Assembly (NCBI GenBank): GCA_029747015.1
Contig: JAKOGI010002412.1
Location: 47,654-111,653, forward strand
Source: Carnegiea gigantea
Taxonomy: Eukaryota > Streptophyta > Magnoliopsida > Caryophyllales > Cactaceae
Direction of reading: 5' to 3'
DNA length: 64,000 nt
Shown one piece after another: positions 46,638 through 60,012 of this stretch. Numbering within the stretch: the first letter of the stretch is position 1; each line of letters opens with the position of its first letter. Made by a program: the position numbers and the translations under genes. Below the pieces are notes generated by a model. The model saw only the letters and a program-made list of their open reading frames with translations. It did not search any database and was not told the DNA's origin.

Positions 46638-46639
46638 GT

Positions 46640-48230
46640 TTGTTGAGATTCTTATAAAGCAATTAAGGAGGCCATGCATTTAGGTTATATTACAAACATC
46701 TTGTGATTGAAGGCGATAACATGATTCTTACTCAGACGGTTCATGGAGAGATATAAATACCATGGAAGATTGATACCCTTGTCCAACATATCAGATCCTT
46801 TCTTAATCAAACTACTGAAGATTATATTCTTTATATCTAGGGATGGCAATGGGTAGGGTCTGGATCGGATCTATTTAGATCCAGATCCATTCTAATTTTC
46901 TGGATTTGGGTCCGAATCCAATCTAGATTCATTAGATCTTGAAAGTTAGATCCATTCTTAGATCTATTGGGTCTATGGATCTTAAACAGATCCTAAACAG
47001 ATCCACAACCTTACAAAAGCTTATTTGGAGTTTAAGACATGTAGCAACTATTTAATAAACAATGACACAATTTTTAATAAAGGCAATAACAAAAAATGAA
47101 ATATAGGATTATAATAACTTTAATGTGACTACTAGTAGGAAGTGACAACTATAATAGATCCTAATATAACTAAGTCTTCTAAAAATTATATTCCACCAAC
47201 TAAAATACCAAAAATAAGTTCCATGGTATTTGATAAGATCCATAGAACTAACAATATGCAAGTAGGACTTTGCATATTGTGAGTTAGAAATATTGGAACT
47301 CACTAATGCCAATTCAGAACTCTTAGTGAAAGACTCTTTCATTTAGTTAAAATAAACTCAAATAGAAATTTTAAGCACATAACTCTTTCATTTGGTTAAC
47401 ATTCATCTCCACTACAATAATTTAATTAACATTTTTTACAACTGAAATAATTCATCTAATGTTTTTCACCACTAAAATAACATCACTGGTTTAAATTAAA
47501 AATTGATCATATGATGAGAAAGATTTAAAAAACTTAAATATGAATTTAGAGCTCCAAATTATTTCATTTAGTTAAAATTTGCCTCCACTTGAATACATTT
47601 TGAACTCAAAATTCATATATGATCTTCTTTTAATATTTGTTATTAGATAGTCAAGTTTTGATCTAAATTGTTGAAATTGAATTTTGCTACTAAATTCTAA
47701 AATACCTCAAAAGATGATTAATTTTAATTTTATTTATTAAACAACTGTATTATTGTCTTTTAATACTACTAATGGATGTATGAAATTTGAGCTGGTAAGG
47801 TTGGATACTTATTCATTTGGGTGCACATGTTCATCTCTAAACATGAAGACTAACAATGTACGGTATTTCAAGCACAAAAAGAGAGAGAGTAAGTTTAAAA
47901 GAATTGTTTGTTGGATTATTGGGGTACATGAGTAATGAGTCCAATGGGTCTTAACGGGTTAGATCTGGATTTAAGTAATGAACCCATCTTTAAACCCTTT
48001 TAAGATCCAGATTCTTTCTAAGATTGATTGGGTCCAAAAATGATAGGTCTAGACCCATACAAATGGGGTAGATATGATGTATCTAGGTTGGATCTAAAAT
48101 CCATTGCCACCCCTAATCACATCCATCGTAGAGCTAATGTAGTTGTTGACTAGATAGCAAAGTCAGGATTTCTACTCCCTTTGTACGCTAATATTCTACA
48201 TTCTTCTCCTTCATCTCATGAATTTAAGAC
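46640..48230 (+). pseudogene. RNase H-like (RVT_3) fragment split by hAT
   Basis: Plus-strand sequence before the hAT element reads KHLVIEGDNMILTQTVHGE, then IPWKIDTLVQHIRSFLNQ with a stop between them. After the element (48117-48190) the reading resumes IHRRANVVVD, stop, IAKSGFLLP. The order IEGDN...IPW.I...HI.R.AN..VD.IAK.G is that of the plant RVT_3 RNase H-like domain, common in LINE-derived and domesticated proteins. Only this C-terminal fragment is present. Confidence 0.55.
46838..48115. mobile_element. Non-autonomous hAT element
   Basis: The left end TAGGGATGGCAATGG and the complement of the right end TTAGGGGTGGCAATGG form the inverted termini common in plant hAT elements. Both subterminal zones are rich in AGATCC/GGATCT words in opposite orientation. 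The interior is AT-rich with no transposase. It interrupts an RNase H-like fragment. The 8-bp flanks (TTTATATC, ATCACATC) match only at 5 of 8 positions. Confidence 0.6.
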
Positions 48231-48621
48231 ATATTTTAACTAATAACAATATAGGTAGATCCCTTAAAAGAATGCTACCTAATGTTTTTGTGATATATTT
48301 GCACTTTTACAGGGGAAAAAGAAAATCTTGACGTCAGTGGTATTATTTGCAATTTTCCACTTCTTTTTTTGGTGAATAAGCTTCCAAATCTACCAAAAGA
48401 TAGAGATCAATGGTCAGGGACTCGATTCCCTTTATGATCCTCAAATATAAGAAATAAGAGTTTATTCAGTCCCACAAATCATACTAAATGATTGTGAACA
48501 GTAGTAGAATATATCTGAAAAAGAGAGACAGAAAGCCGTAAATCTAATCTATTGATTCAATACCATTTGATACATTCATTTGCCCCTTGAATGAATGAAA
48601 AATCCTCCTAAATGCACATTC
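48231..48621. other. 3' flank of ABCB gene
   Basis: Contains the inferred 3' UTR and poly(A) signal; no other feature seen. Confidence 0.5.
48461..48466 (-). terminator. Poly(A) signal of ABCB gene
   Basis: Minus-strand AATAAA about 156 nt beyond the ABCB stop codon, within a normal plant 3' UTR distance. Confidence 0.4.
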
Positions 48622-50349
48622 CTAGTTAATATCATTAGAAGCTTGCGGTGCCCTTTGAAGATTTACCAATGAATAGTAAGCCCCTTTGGGTCCCTTGGAC
48701 AAAAGAGACGAATGAGTCCCTTTCTCCACAACTTTTCCCTTGTCTAACACTGCAATCATATCACAGTTTTGAATAGTGCTCAATCTATGAGCCACCACCA
48801 CACTTGTCCTGTTGATCATCACTCTTTCTAGTGCATCTTGCACTATCTTTTCCGATTGGCTATCCAGGGCGCTAGTTGCTTCATCGAGCAATAACACTCC
48901 AGGGTTTCTCAAAATAGCTCGAGCTATTGCTATCCTCTGCTTTTGTCCTCCTGAGAGTTGGACCCCTCTATCTCCACACCAGGTGTCATATCCGTCTTTT
49001 AGACTGGATATAAAGTCGTGAGCATTGGCTGCCTTTGCTGCCTCAATGATTTCAGTCTCATCGACGTTGTCTCCAGTCCCGTAGATTATATTTTCTCTTA
49101 TGGTACCAGCGAATAACGTGGGTTCTTGGCTTACCAAAGCTACATGCTTTCTCAAGGTTCTAAGGTTGTATGTTTTTATGTCACGCCCATCAATTTTCAC
49201 TGCCCCCTTAAGTGGATCATAGAATCTCTCAATCAGTCCAATAATGGTCGATTTTCCTGACCCACTTTGGCCCACTAACGCTGTGGATTTCCCTGCCTCA
49301 ATGTTGATTGAAAAACCCTTAAAGATGGTGACATCGGGTCTAGCAGGGTACGCAAAGTCCACATCTCGAATCTCGACATGTCCTGTTATTTTCTCAGGCT
49401 TGTACCCTTCTAGGTCATCAGGCTCAATAAAAGTGACCCGGTCTAGAACAGCAAAAACTGACCCAACTGCATCATAACCCTTAGCCAAGTCAGTGGTCAT
49501 GCTTCCGGCATCCGCGATGACCCGACCTGTGCTCACTAGGATCATGAAGGTCTCAAACAATTCCTTGGCAGTAATATAACCATGGGCTATGAGCTTACCC
49601 CCATACCAAAAGTCCAAGGCCCAGGTACATATGTTGACAGCCTGAGAGGTCCCAAGCCCAATGCCCGCATACCACGATTGTCGAACACTCTCCCTTCGTG
49701 GGCTTTCCTGGGCCTTTTCGAGCATGGCTAGGATTCGAGCCTGGGACGAGAAGGCGGTGATGGTTCGGAGGTTCGAGACAGCTTCAGCTGCAATCTTGCT
49801 GCTCTCATCTTGGGCCTTGATGGCCTTCTTGGACATGCTTTTGAGCAGGACTCGGCGGGTGTAGAAGCAAACAATGATGAGGGGTTGGACTGCTATCATT
49901 ACAATAGCGAGTCTCCAGGCAATAATTAAGCCCATTGTGAATGCAATCACCACTGCTGATATGGTTTGGACTACAAGTGCCATCCTATCACCGACTAATG
50001 ATCTCACCTGCAGAGGCCCAAGTACATCACATTAATCTCAGGACAGCCTGATAATTTATATGCAAGGAGGCCCACTTTCACATTAGATTTAGGACACCAA
50101 ATGCATTATGAAGGTTCAAAAGCTACGGGCATTATCGAGTTCACAACTTCATTACAAATTAATTTAATTGTAACTTGAGCATCATGTCCTACAACATGAT
50201 CCATCTCTAGCACCTAAATAAATGCCACCCACTATTTAGTTATTACAGACTTTGTCATTCAGATGATAATTGACCTCTTTGCGAGACGTCACAGTGTATG
50301 TTTTCCATTAAAAACAGTCACGAACTCGTTACGATGCCCCATACATGCC

Positions 50350-50380
<31 letters not shown>

Positions 50381-53300
50381 AGCTCTACACAAAATGTGAG
50401 AAGTCATATTCTCCAAATTGCCAAGATTTCGAAGCATCATTTGTGTATGAAAAATGATGATGGGTTAGTATCACCTTAGTTAAAAAAAAATATTATAAAA
50501 AAGGGAAAAGTTTAACAACAAATTAAATGAGGCCGATGCGCAGCTCAAGATAGTTCTTAGACTCTCACAATTTAGAGGTTGGCACTACGGAAGCACCAAG
50601 TTACTTTACCTATTATGTAAAATAAGCTAAACACAATAAATCGTAGAACATACTTGGAGTTGAAAAGCCTTATTCAACACGATAATATGACTCAAATCCG
50701 ACTTGAAATTATTGAGAGAAATATAAATACGACATGAATCAAACCGATTTTAACCAGAAGTTGACACGACTTGACTTTTTAATGTGAAAATGTATTATTT
50801 CTCAATTATGAGTTAAGAAACTATTTTCAAGTTGATATAAAATTGATCCGTTTATTAAATGGCCCGACCTGAATTGACCTGTTTGTCAACTACGTTAATG
50901 CTCATATGTTTTTTTGAATGGGGGGACCCCACCAAAAGAAAGGGCATAATGCGCAGTAACCAGTAAGCTAAGGACAACATACCACGTTGGCATCCTTGGC
51001 AAGCCTAGAGCAAACAGCACCGGTAGCATTCTCATCCTGATCAAACCACCCAACTTCAAAGGTGAGTATTTTGGACAACACTCTTTCTCTCACCCTCTTG
51101 GTCAAATACTCCCCCATGTACGCAAAGCTATAATGCTGACATATATTCACCACCAACGAAAACACCGCCAACCCCAGAAAACACAGTGAATATATCCTCG
51201 TCTTCCGCTTTATCTCCTCATTGTCTTGCAGGAAATACACCGATATCACTGACCCCATTGCGAATGCATAAAGCGGTTGAACTGCTCCGAATAGCATGGC
51301 ACTGAAACACCCTAACCCGGCTTGTTTCCACTCGGGCAGATTTAGAGCTAATAATCTCTTGAATGAAGGAACCGGTAGTTTAGATGAACCGGGTTTGGCT
51401 GATTCGGGTCCGAGTTCATCCTGAGTTGACCGGACCGAGTTGGCCGAGCTGGACCGGCTTACAACAGAGAGTCTTCGGCTGCTTGTGCTGTATTTGGTGT
51501 CTGTGGTACTGTTGAAGATGGTGGTGGATGAGGATGAAAGGTCCTTTGGGTTTTGGCTGTGCCTTTCGATTTGTTGTAAACGGACGAGGGAGGAGTACAA
51601 ACCGTCAGAGACGGCGATAAGCTCGTCATGGGAACCAAGTTCCATGACACGGCCTTCAGATATGACGGCGATGGTGTCCGCGTTTCGGATAGTGGAGAGG
51701 CGGTGGGCGATGATGATGGTGGTTCGACCCACAGCAGCCTTGTCAAGGGCTTCTTGTACAACTCGTTCAGACTCGGAGTCAAGTGCACTTGTTGCCTCGT
51801 CTAGGAGGAGGATCCGGGGTTTCTTTATTATGGCTCTTGCTATTGCTATTCTTTGCTTTTGTCCTCCTGACATTTGCACTCCTCTTTCACCCACCTGCAA
51901 AACATGAATAATACTGCTATATCAACAAAGTGCAGTAATAATTAGCATCTCAAGAGAATTAGTTGGAATTTTAGGACTATATATGTCGAAGGAAGCCGTG
52001 TTTCTTCAAGATTTGAACCTAGTTTAGTTTGGTATAGGTTAAGATCGTGAATTTCCTATTTTGAGTCCTGTATATATGCTTATGTCAAATTCAGAAGCAT
52101 TTGGGTCTGATAACAAGGGAGGATCAATGATACTAAGTCATGACCTAGGGCAAGTAGTCTAGGACGGCGGACTTTGCCACGCACGAAACCCCGGATGGGT
52201 CGCCACATATAGGTTTAACCATTACAAGTGCTGCCTTAAAGATAGAAGGGTTGTTTGGAATCGGTAATTTTGAATCAAATATCATGCGTATTGGTGCATG
52301 TGATGTTATATATTGGGTATGATTCATGTCATATTGGTTCAGATATACACCAAATTGAGTTTCCCTACTTGATTAATTCTTAGCATCAAATGGCCAATAT
52401 ATACTTCGCTAAAAAGTCGACCCACCATGAATAGCTCAATCAGGATGTTTCCAAGTGATGTGATAGACTCTATCTTGCCTTTTCAAACTATGCACAATGG
52501 CAAACATAAATTGGTCCTAATGTTAGTGTAGGCTTTGGATGCGGATAGATACTACTAACAAAAAATTCTCTCGGATTAAAGTGCACATATTTACCTGGGT
52601 ATCATATCCTTGAGGCAATTGGCTGATGAAATTATGAGCATTAGATGCTTTGGCAGCCTCAACGACTTCTTCCATGGTAGCATCCTCTTTACCAAAAAGT
52701 ATGTTCTCCTTAATAGTGGTGGCAAAAAGGGCAGGTTCTTGGCTAACTAGCCCCATTTGGGACCTTAACCACTTTAGTTGGTGCTTATCAATGGCAACAC
52801 CATCTAGGAGTATTTCCCCCCCAAGTGGGTCATAAAATCTTTGCAATAAAGCTACGGCCGTGGACTTGCCGGACCCACTTCCTCCGACCAATGCCACGGT
52901 CCTTCCTGCCGGAACTTGGAGGCAGAAGTCTCGGAAGATTATGGATTCCGGCCTTGAAGGGTATGCAAACTCAACGTGCTTGAACTCAACCTCACCAGAG
53001 ACATTCTGTAGGGTTAGCCCCTCCATGTTTTCAGAGTCAATTTTTGGAGCCCTCTTTATCACTTCCGTTATTCGTTCTCCTGCTGAGGCTGCCTCTGAGA
53101 AGTACTTGACGTTTGATAGTCCAGAACCAAGAGCTCTGTTCATGGCAAACAAAAAAATAATCCGATTAACTTAGTTATTGCGGGAAACTTATCCTTGCAA
53201 CTATCCATACGTACTGTATTGTGCTTGAACAGGAATTATCAAAGGTAGGCTGAAGAGTCATCCCCTATACGTGCCAAATTATGTCATCAACTGAGAATGA

Positions 53301-56300
53301 TGTCTACTGAAGACTAAAGTAAATGGCAGCCAGTTCTCATTAATTACGACATGAATTTATTAAATTGAATGACACAATTATATTATACGCTAATCAAAGG
53401 ATTTGTGACCATTTTATTAAGAAAGGTGCCTAATATTAACTAGTTTATATGTAAACAAGGCTTAATTTTCCTTGTCAGAAGTCATGTAGAAGACACTTTG
53501 TAGTCATCTATGCTTTCTTTAATTAATACGGTAAGTAGGCTCTTCTATTTCGTTATTTAGCATAGTATGGAATTCAAGTTTCGAATTGTAAATAGGCACC
53601 CAAACACGTACTCTCCTCAAAAAGGAGTTGTCAGTACTCAGGATTTTATTGTAGACGATGATACATATTTTGCTATAAGACACTCTTAAATGTCTTGTCA
53701 TAACTCAAACTAATACATTTTATGACTTAAAAACACCAAATTTTTATTAATTATAACTTATTATGAGTTATAAAGTTTTAATATTCATTAGTCAAGCCAA
53801 CAACTATAAACTGACACCCTAACTGGATCAACTCTATCCGCAAGGCATATCACATGTATAATTTTATAAATGTGAAAGATTATGTATGAAAAAATAATTT
53901 TACATAATTCATAAGTTGTGACAACCTACTACTGTTCAATCACATCAAGCGAAAAAAAAAAGCTTAAAAAGTGTCTTACTACAAAACACTTATCATTTTG
54001 CTTTAATGTAAAGTGTTGTCTATCGTAAAGACCAACACAACATAACCAACTGCTAACTCTGGCAATTTAATTTAAGACATTTAAAACTTGTTTAGCACTA
54101 TTAATAACATTTTAATATTGAAGCACAATGGTATAATCAAGACCACTTTTCTTTTTAATATAAAGTAGCTCATATAAGAGTCATTTTAGATTTGTCAATA
54201 TTATCTTTAAATATTTTATCAATTGTACTTACAGCCTGTTCTTTTCATTGCGAAATATGAGTTGGTAAATGAGTGAAGTTGGTTGAGATTGGTAGAAATG
54301 GGTTGAAGTTGGTTAAAGTGGGTATTTTTTTGTTGAAATAAGTTGAAGTGAGTTAAAGTGGGCTAAGGTGAGCTGAATTTTTTTTAGTATGATGGGTAGA
54401 AGTCAGTTAAAATACTGAGAAGTGGGTTCAAGTGAGTTCAAATAGATTAAAGTGGATATTTTTTTTAAAATTAGTTTAAGTGGATTGAAATTGATTGAGA
54501 TTGATAAATTGAGATTTACTACCAAAAAGAACATGACCTTAGTTAACTTTAATTTATAAATGGTTAGCTCTTTTTTGTTGCAATCTGTTTTTTTTAAAGG
54601 AAGAATCTATAACAAAGTCCCAACAGATTTGGACTAGGCCAGGTCACTAGTCATCTAGGGGTACAATTTTACACGTTTTACCGAGTCAGTCGGATGCCTT
54701 TTTCTGAAGAAGGGGGGGGGGGGGTTGTATTTGAGAATGGAAGGGGGATTTTCCCTCTCTTTCTTCCCTCTTTTTCCCAAATCATGATGGCACTTTAGAC
54801 GAGATACTTTGACACTCAACTACTCAAGTAAATTAAAGGTGGGAAACAAACGGGATGGTGCAGAAATTCATAAAGCAGCAATTGATAATAAAGGTGATTC
54901 TCCATCTTACGAATGTCATAATGGCAATTTCATTGAGCGATGGAATCTTTTCGATATATTGCAAAGTTGCTAACTTGCTACCCCCAAATGTGGCAGCCTC
55001 TCATCTTTCTCTTGACCCACCAAATAGGGTAGTATTTATAGTGCCCATTACTTCATAATTCCACTAACTTTCTTCATTTTAATTTGTGAATTTTTCCTTT
55101 TTTTTTTACCCTTGCTTTTCATGATAAATAGATTATAGACTATAAACCTATCTCACTCCTTTTTTTGTATTTGTTAAATTTCTCCCACTATTTCTCTTTA
55201 TTGGATATATAAACTTAGGATCATTAATAAGATTATGTTTGCCTCATGCAACATTAAAAGTTTATTTAATTGAAAAAAAGTGAACTTTTTAAATTCATGA
55301 TCAATCATAGGTTCAACACACAGAATAGATTTTGTATGATCCGAGGATGCATTATAGTATTAAAAAAATGTTGAAACTAAAATTTATAAACTTTTTAATT
55401 TTATTTTTGTCAAAAATATCCGTTGTGAATTTAGAAATTTTTTAGTGTCTTTTAATCATAAACCTTTATAAATATATTTCCAAGAATACGTGGTTCTTCC
55501 TTCTTAGTTCTTACATATTGACTTTTTACCTTCCTCAATTCAATATAAGAATATATAGCACCAAAAAAATAATTTTAAGAAATTACTCCCATCATCCCAC
55601 TATGTTATGAATGTCTTTGCCTTTGTAAAAGAGCAACGGAAGGCACTATAATTTAATAGAAAGAACAATTTAAATTTACTACATTTATAATCTCAACCTT
55701 AATTAATAATTAGTACTATATAAGTTAAGAAATCATTAATATTTTTAAAAAGCTATATGAAGTGGGTGATTAATGCGTCTATGAAAATAATACTTTTACA
55801 CTTCTTTATGGTTGTAAGCATTACACGACACAGCATAGGCAATCTAGGATAATATTAGAATCTCGAAAAGATGCAAAAGTTAACCTCCTAGTCTCCAACC
55901 CAAAAAAAGAAAAAGAAGGAGAAAAACGGAAAGGCATTAAAGTATCTTTAGGAAAAAGGTTCTCTTAGAAAGTTAATAATTGTACGTACTTAAGTTTTAA
56001 AACTGCGAATGTGATTCATGAACTCAATTATAAACTAAGTTTTTAGTTAAAGAATTACTTAATTTCTCCACAAGTATGCTTTTTTCTTTTTAATTCATAA
56101 GAAATTTTCTTTAGGAAAATTTTATCAGCTATCTTACCTGTATATTAATACATACAGTCTTAAATCTGAATTGCTCCGCCAGCCTCTATACAAACCTATG
56201 AAAAATGTATTTCAATTTTACTCAATTTTACTTTCTGGGATAGTCCATTTTAGCTATTTTCTAGCTCAATCTTAGTTTATGAGTACGTAAATTAGCTCAC

Positions 56301-58741
56301 TGACAATCTTCTAGATCGAGCTGCCTCTATTTACCCCACCAGCCTCATCTACCATGAGCATTTTAAATTTTGAATCCAACAAGAAGCTAAAAGTTAATCA
56401 GAATAATCACTTTTAAAACACAGAAAATGACACACAACAAACTACTAAACAAGAAAATACAATGGTGAGCAGCTAATACTTACAGTCCTCCAACAGCGAG
56501 GGCAGCCCCAACAACGAAGACAGTCCCACCCTGAGCACCATGGTACATGACGAGCTTACTGCCATACCAAGAGTTAAAAGCCCAAACCGCAAAGGTGACC
56601 CCATTGCTACCAATGGCCACACCTTTAGCCAGTCCTTGCTTGAGCCCGAGCTTGACCGAACCTTCGAGGGCAGCCGAGAACTTATCCATGGTCTTGCTCT
56701 CCCCCACAAAGGCATACACGGTTCGTATGGACGAAATGGCTTGTTCGGCCAAGTTCCCTGCTTTGTTGTACTCGACTGTCAGCTTCCTGGCTAACCCCAT
56801 CAGAATTCGGCCGTACATCAAGCCAGGAATCACTAGGAGAACTACAAAAGGGAACCCCACTATTGCTAACCTCCATAGTAGTGCAAATGCTGTCACATAG
56901 CTTCCTAGGAACGTCGACGTGTTCATCACAAAATTTGGTACCTAGTTAAAATACATACATCAAATCGTAGGCTAATTTAACTGTATAATAGCAATACTAG
57001 GAGAAATTGAAGTTATGAGTTAATATACTTCGAGCATCAGCCTAATCATCGGATAGTATCATTTTTGTTTAACAGGATTGAAACTTATAAAGATGACTGA
57101 TACTATAATTTTTAAAATATTTAGATTTGAATTCTACTTATATTGATTTGTATGACTTCATACACTTTAAAAAATTACTAATTTATTAAATATGGGCATA
57201 GCTGTTGGAGTATTATGGAAGTTATATTCTCTAAAAGATTATTAGGTGCATAAATTAAAATTAAATCAGTACGAAAGCATCATATTCTCCATAGTATTAA
57301 CATAACTAAAAGTAGATTTTTTATGATTTCACAGTCATTAATTACCTTTTCACTAATTACATCTTGAATGGTAAGGCTATCACTGGAAACGCTGGTGATC
57401 ACTTCTGAAGTGCTAGCAACGTGCAAATCAAAGTAGCCCACATCTTGTCTTAAAACTGCTTTCAAATATCTGTATCTCATTCTTGCTGCTTGTCTTTCTG
57501 CTGTTCTTGTCCAACAATACCCCTCTGCAAAACAACCCAATTTTTCAACTTGTTTAATAAATAAATTACGCAAAACAGAATTATTATCAATAATATTAAC
57601 ATGATTCCTTCTTTTTTTCCTTTTGATGGAATAATTAGCCAACCTTTTTTTTTTCTTTAATTTATTATTTTGGTGTTTAGGTCTTTATTATATTTTACTT
57701 GAATCGAGTTATTGTTAGCCTAAAAAGGGTATATCTTTTCCGTAACAATTTTTTTTTTCATTAATAAACTCGAATTCGAAATTTCAGTTAAAGAAAAATA
57801 AGTGTAAAAATATCTAAACCAACTTGTATTGGTAATTAATCTCACTTTTGCTGGTCCTATGCTTGATTGGTACAATATCAACACAATTAAGGTTCGTTGG
57901 TAGCAAATATCTCTTATTGTTTTCTACGGATTTAATTATTTTCAATTTATATGCCGACAATAGAAAGTCAATACGCATGATTAAGGGATTCATCCCATTA
58001 ATTATTGATGAAAATGTTATTTAAAAAAAAAAATAGTAAACCCACCCAAGAATGATAGACACCATGCTCCAGCCGCCACTATGCATAGCATCGTTGCATT
58101 CTGCAATTCCAAATATTCACGCGTATAAATCAAATAAATATATAAATCAACAGAATTTGTAACTATTTTTCCGAGCAATTAAATTTCCTACTGGCAACGA
58201 ATAAATCCTCCCTTTTGCTTAATTTCTTTTTGTATACTTTTCTTTCTTTATAGAGTTAGTGGTCCATGTTCATAACGATGCAATAGACATGCATATTGCA
58301 TGAAATATTTTTCAAGAACACCACAAATTGGGTAAATAAGAGCTAATAACATAACATATAAAACGGGATTTTGATATTTGAGTCTAATGATGGGGTCTAC
58401 CTTATAATTACGTAATGGTATTCTGTAACGTAAAATGGCCAAAACACGAAGATAATGGAGATTAAAATTGCGATTAAAGAAGCAAGAAATACCTTATTGA
58501 TGGTTTGGGTAAGAGCATCAGGGCTATTGAAATTGGAGCTACCACCAATGTTGTTCATCAACTTACTAGTAACAAACAAAGTCAAAGGCAATGTCAACCC
58601 ATCACCAACGGCTCCGATGAAGCCGAGGATCATCAACACCACATCTACACCGTCCGCATGCATGAAGATCGTCCATATTGACCCCCAACCTCCTCCTCCT
58701 GCCTTCTTCTTCTTCCCCACTTTGCTCTTGTTCTCCTCCAT
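48622..58741 (-). CDS. ABCB15: ABC transporter B family, ABCB15-like
   Basis: A full-size ATP-driven membrane exporter, 1259 residues. Exons: 58741-58493, 58100-58046, 57524-57346, 56941-56484, 53135-52595, 51894-50983, 50007-48622; every junction has GT/AG and keeps frame. The Lys-rich start is followed by IFMHADGVD and TMD1 (exons 1-4). NBD1: Walker [10 protein letters not shown] (398-406), signature SGGQ (503-506), Walker [13 protein letters not shown] (Asp526-Glu527). The linker is Ser-rich. TMD2 spans exons 6-7. NBD2: Walker [10 protein letters not shown] (1044-1052), signature LSGGQ (1149-1153), Walker B (Asp1173-Glu1174). All catalytic residues are present. Closest remembered relative is Arabidopsis ABCB15; family members move auxin or other organic compounds at the plasma membrane, so substrate is uncertain. 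Confidence 0.93.
50008..50982 (-). other. ABCB intron 6 with homopolymers and repeat
   Basis: A 975-bp intron. It contains a C-run of about 23 followed directly by 11 A (50348-50381) and a dispersed repeat (50655-50885) related to 46395-46615. Confidence 0.7.
53136..56483 (-). other. Large ABCB intron 4 (3.35 kb)
   Basis: The gene's longest intron, between TMD1 and NBD1 coding exons. It carries a MITE-like element (54233-54540) and a G-run (54711-54724). Short ORFs in it lack recognisable content. No second gene seen. Confidence 0.8.
54233..54540. mobile_element. MITE in ABCB intron 4
   Basis: About 308 bp with ends CAGCCTGTTCTTTT and, complemented, AAGGTCATGTTCTTTT. The interior consists of GAAGTTGGTTGAG/AAGTGGGTT-like short repeats. 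Termini with (C/A)TGTTCTTTT characterise a class of small plant hAT-like elements. Confidence 0.5.
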
Positions 58742-58987
58742 TAAATTCTCACACCAAAAACAGGGGATTGATTATCAACGGAGGAAAAACAATGAAAAAT
58801 CGAATTACCCAGAAAAATCTAACGAATACCCAGAAACTTTTTCACCGATCGATTTCTTGATTTCGGTACGAAGATTGAGCCAAAAACAAAGTATTACAAT
58901 ACTCGTTTCGGATGGCGTTTCTTTGGAGTCTGTGGGAAACGTGGGAGGAGAAAGAGGGAGAGATAGGGAATTGAGTTGAGGTCAAGT

Positions 58988-58995
58988 TATTTATA
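58988..58995 (-). promoter_or_regulatory. TATA box of ABCB gene
   Basis: Minus-strand TATAAATA about 250 nt upstream of the start codon, implying a 5' UTR of roughly 215 nt. Only the TATA element is recognised; no specific regulatory motif can be assigned. Confidence 0.55.
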
Positions 58996-59637
58996 GCACG
59001 GAATTGAACTTGGGTTTGCTGTGCAAGAGAGGGGTGGGGGAGGTTACTAAACTTATTTTTAAAAAAGCTTTTTTAAATTTGTTAAAAATGAGTGATTTTG
59101 TTTAAATTAAAAGGGCAAAACGTTCCGTAATTTCAATATTGAGTGGAACATGTGAGCAGCAAGAGGTGAGGGTTGACTTGGGCTCAGTGCTGAACAGGGT
59201 TAGCGTCATTAATGACGCTATTTTGTGCAACCCTAGCTAGCTATCTCTTGCTTGCTGGAATTTTAAAATATAAGAAATTAGTATTTAAAATGCGAAGGAA
59301 AAAAGGGAAAAACTAAAAAAGACAAGTGCCGAGGCAAAGACACTGGAAATGTGTTGGAATTCGTTTACATTATTTATATATCAATGTATTAAAAAATGTA
59401 TTCTATTTGTATATTGATTTTGGGATTTGTACGTAGTGCGATTGAAACTAAATGTAGATAGAGTAAATTATGAATCTTTTTTTTTGGGATGAAAAGAAAG
59501 AGACAATTTCTTAAGCATTAATGTATTATCTAACATTTACCATATAATCTCGACACAACCAAATGCAATCTTCACTATCAAAATAAAATCCTGACCCTAT
59601 GAAACTTAATTTAATACACACTGAACACTCATCTTCC
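58996..59637. other. Upstream region of ABCB gene
   Basis: No ORF of note. Segment 59389-59477 is repeated in diverged form at 60937-61020. Probable promoter-proximal region of the ABCB gene. Confidence 0.5.
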
Positions 59638-60012
59638 TAAGAGTATTCGCAGCGGGAGACACGCGTGGGAGGTCATGAGGCCTGCGTGTCAGCCATCTGT
59701 CTCCTAGCCAAAGAATTGCTGTGTTTGACTCGCGTGGGAGACCGCCAACACGGTCTTCCTTGCAGACTGTTTTTCATCCAATAGAAATATTTTTACTTTT
59801 TTTCTTTTGTTGTGTGTAGTATATAATTTTTAAGTGATTAAAAAAAAAGTTATATGTTAAGGTGCGTCTATAACAAATATCTTTATTGGGTAATCAAAAT
59901 TAGAGTTTTATGGGTTGGAGAAGTGATGGAATGCAAGTCCAAAAAAAGTGAAATTTTTATTGATGTGGCATACTTGAGTTTTAAATTTTGAAATTTAGAC
60001 TAGTAATGCCCT
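59638..60012. mobile_element. Harbinger-like MITE, copy 2
   Basis: Starts TAAGAGTATTCGCAGCGG and ends GACTAGTAATGCCCTAA. Its middle (GGTGCGTCTATAACAAATATC ... TTTTTATTGATGTGGCA) matches copy 1 at 45575-45705. GC-rich left third. Non-coding, about 0.9 kb upstream of the ABCB start codon. Confidence 0.5.

Noticed and set aside
51440..51907. 155-residue plus-strand ORF opposite ABCB exon 6
   Set aside because: Antisense to a well-supported exon; no independent motif.
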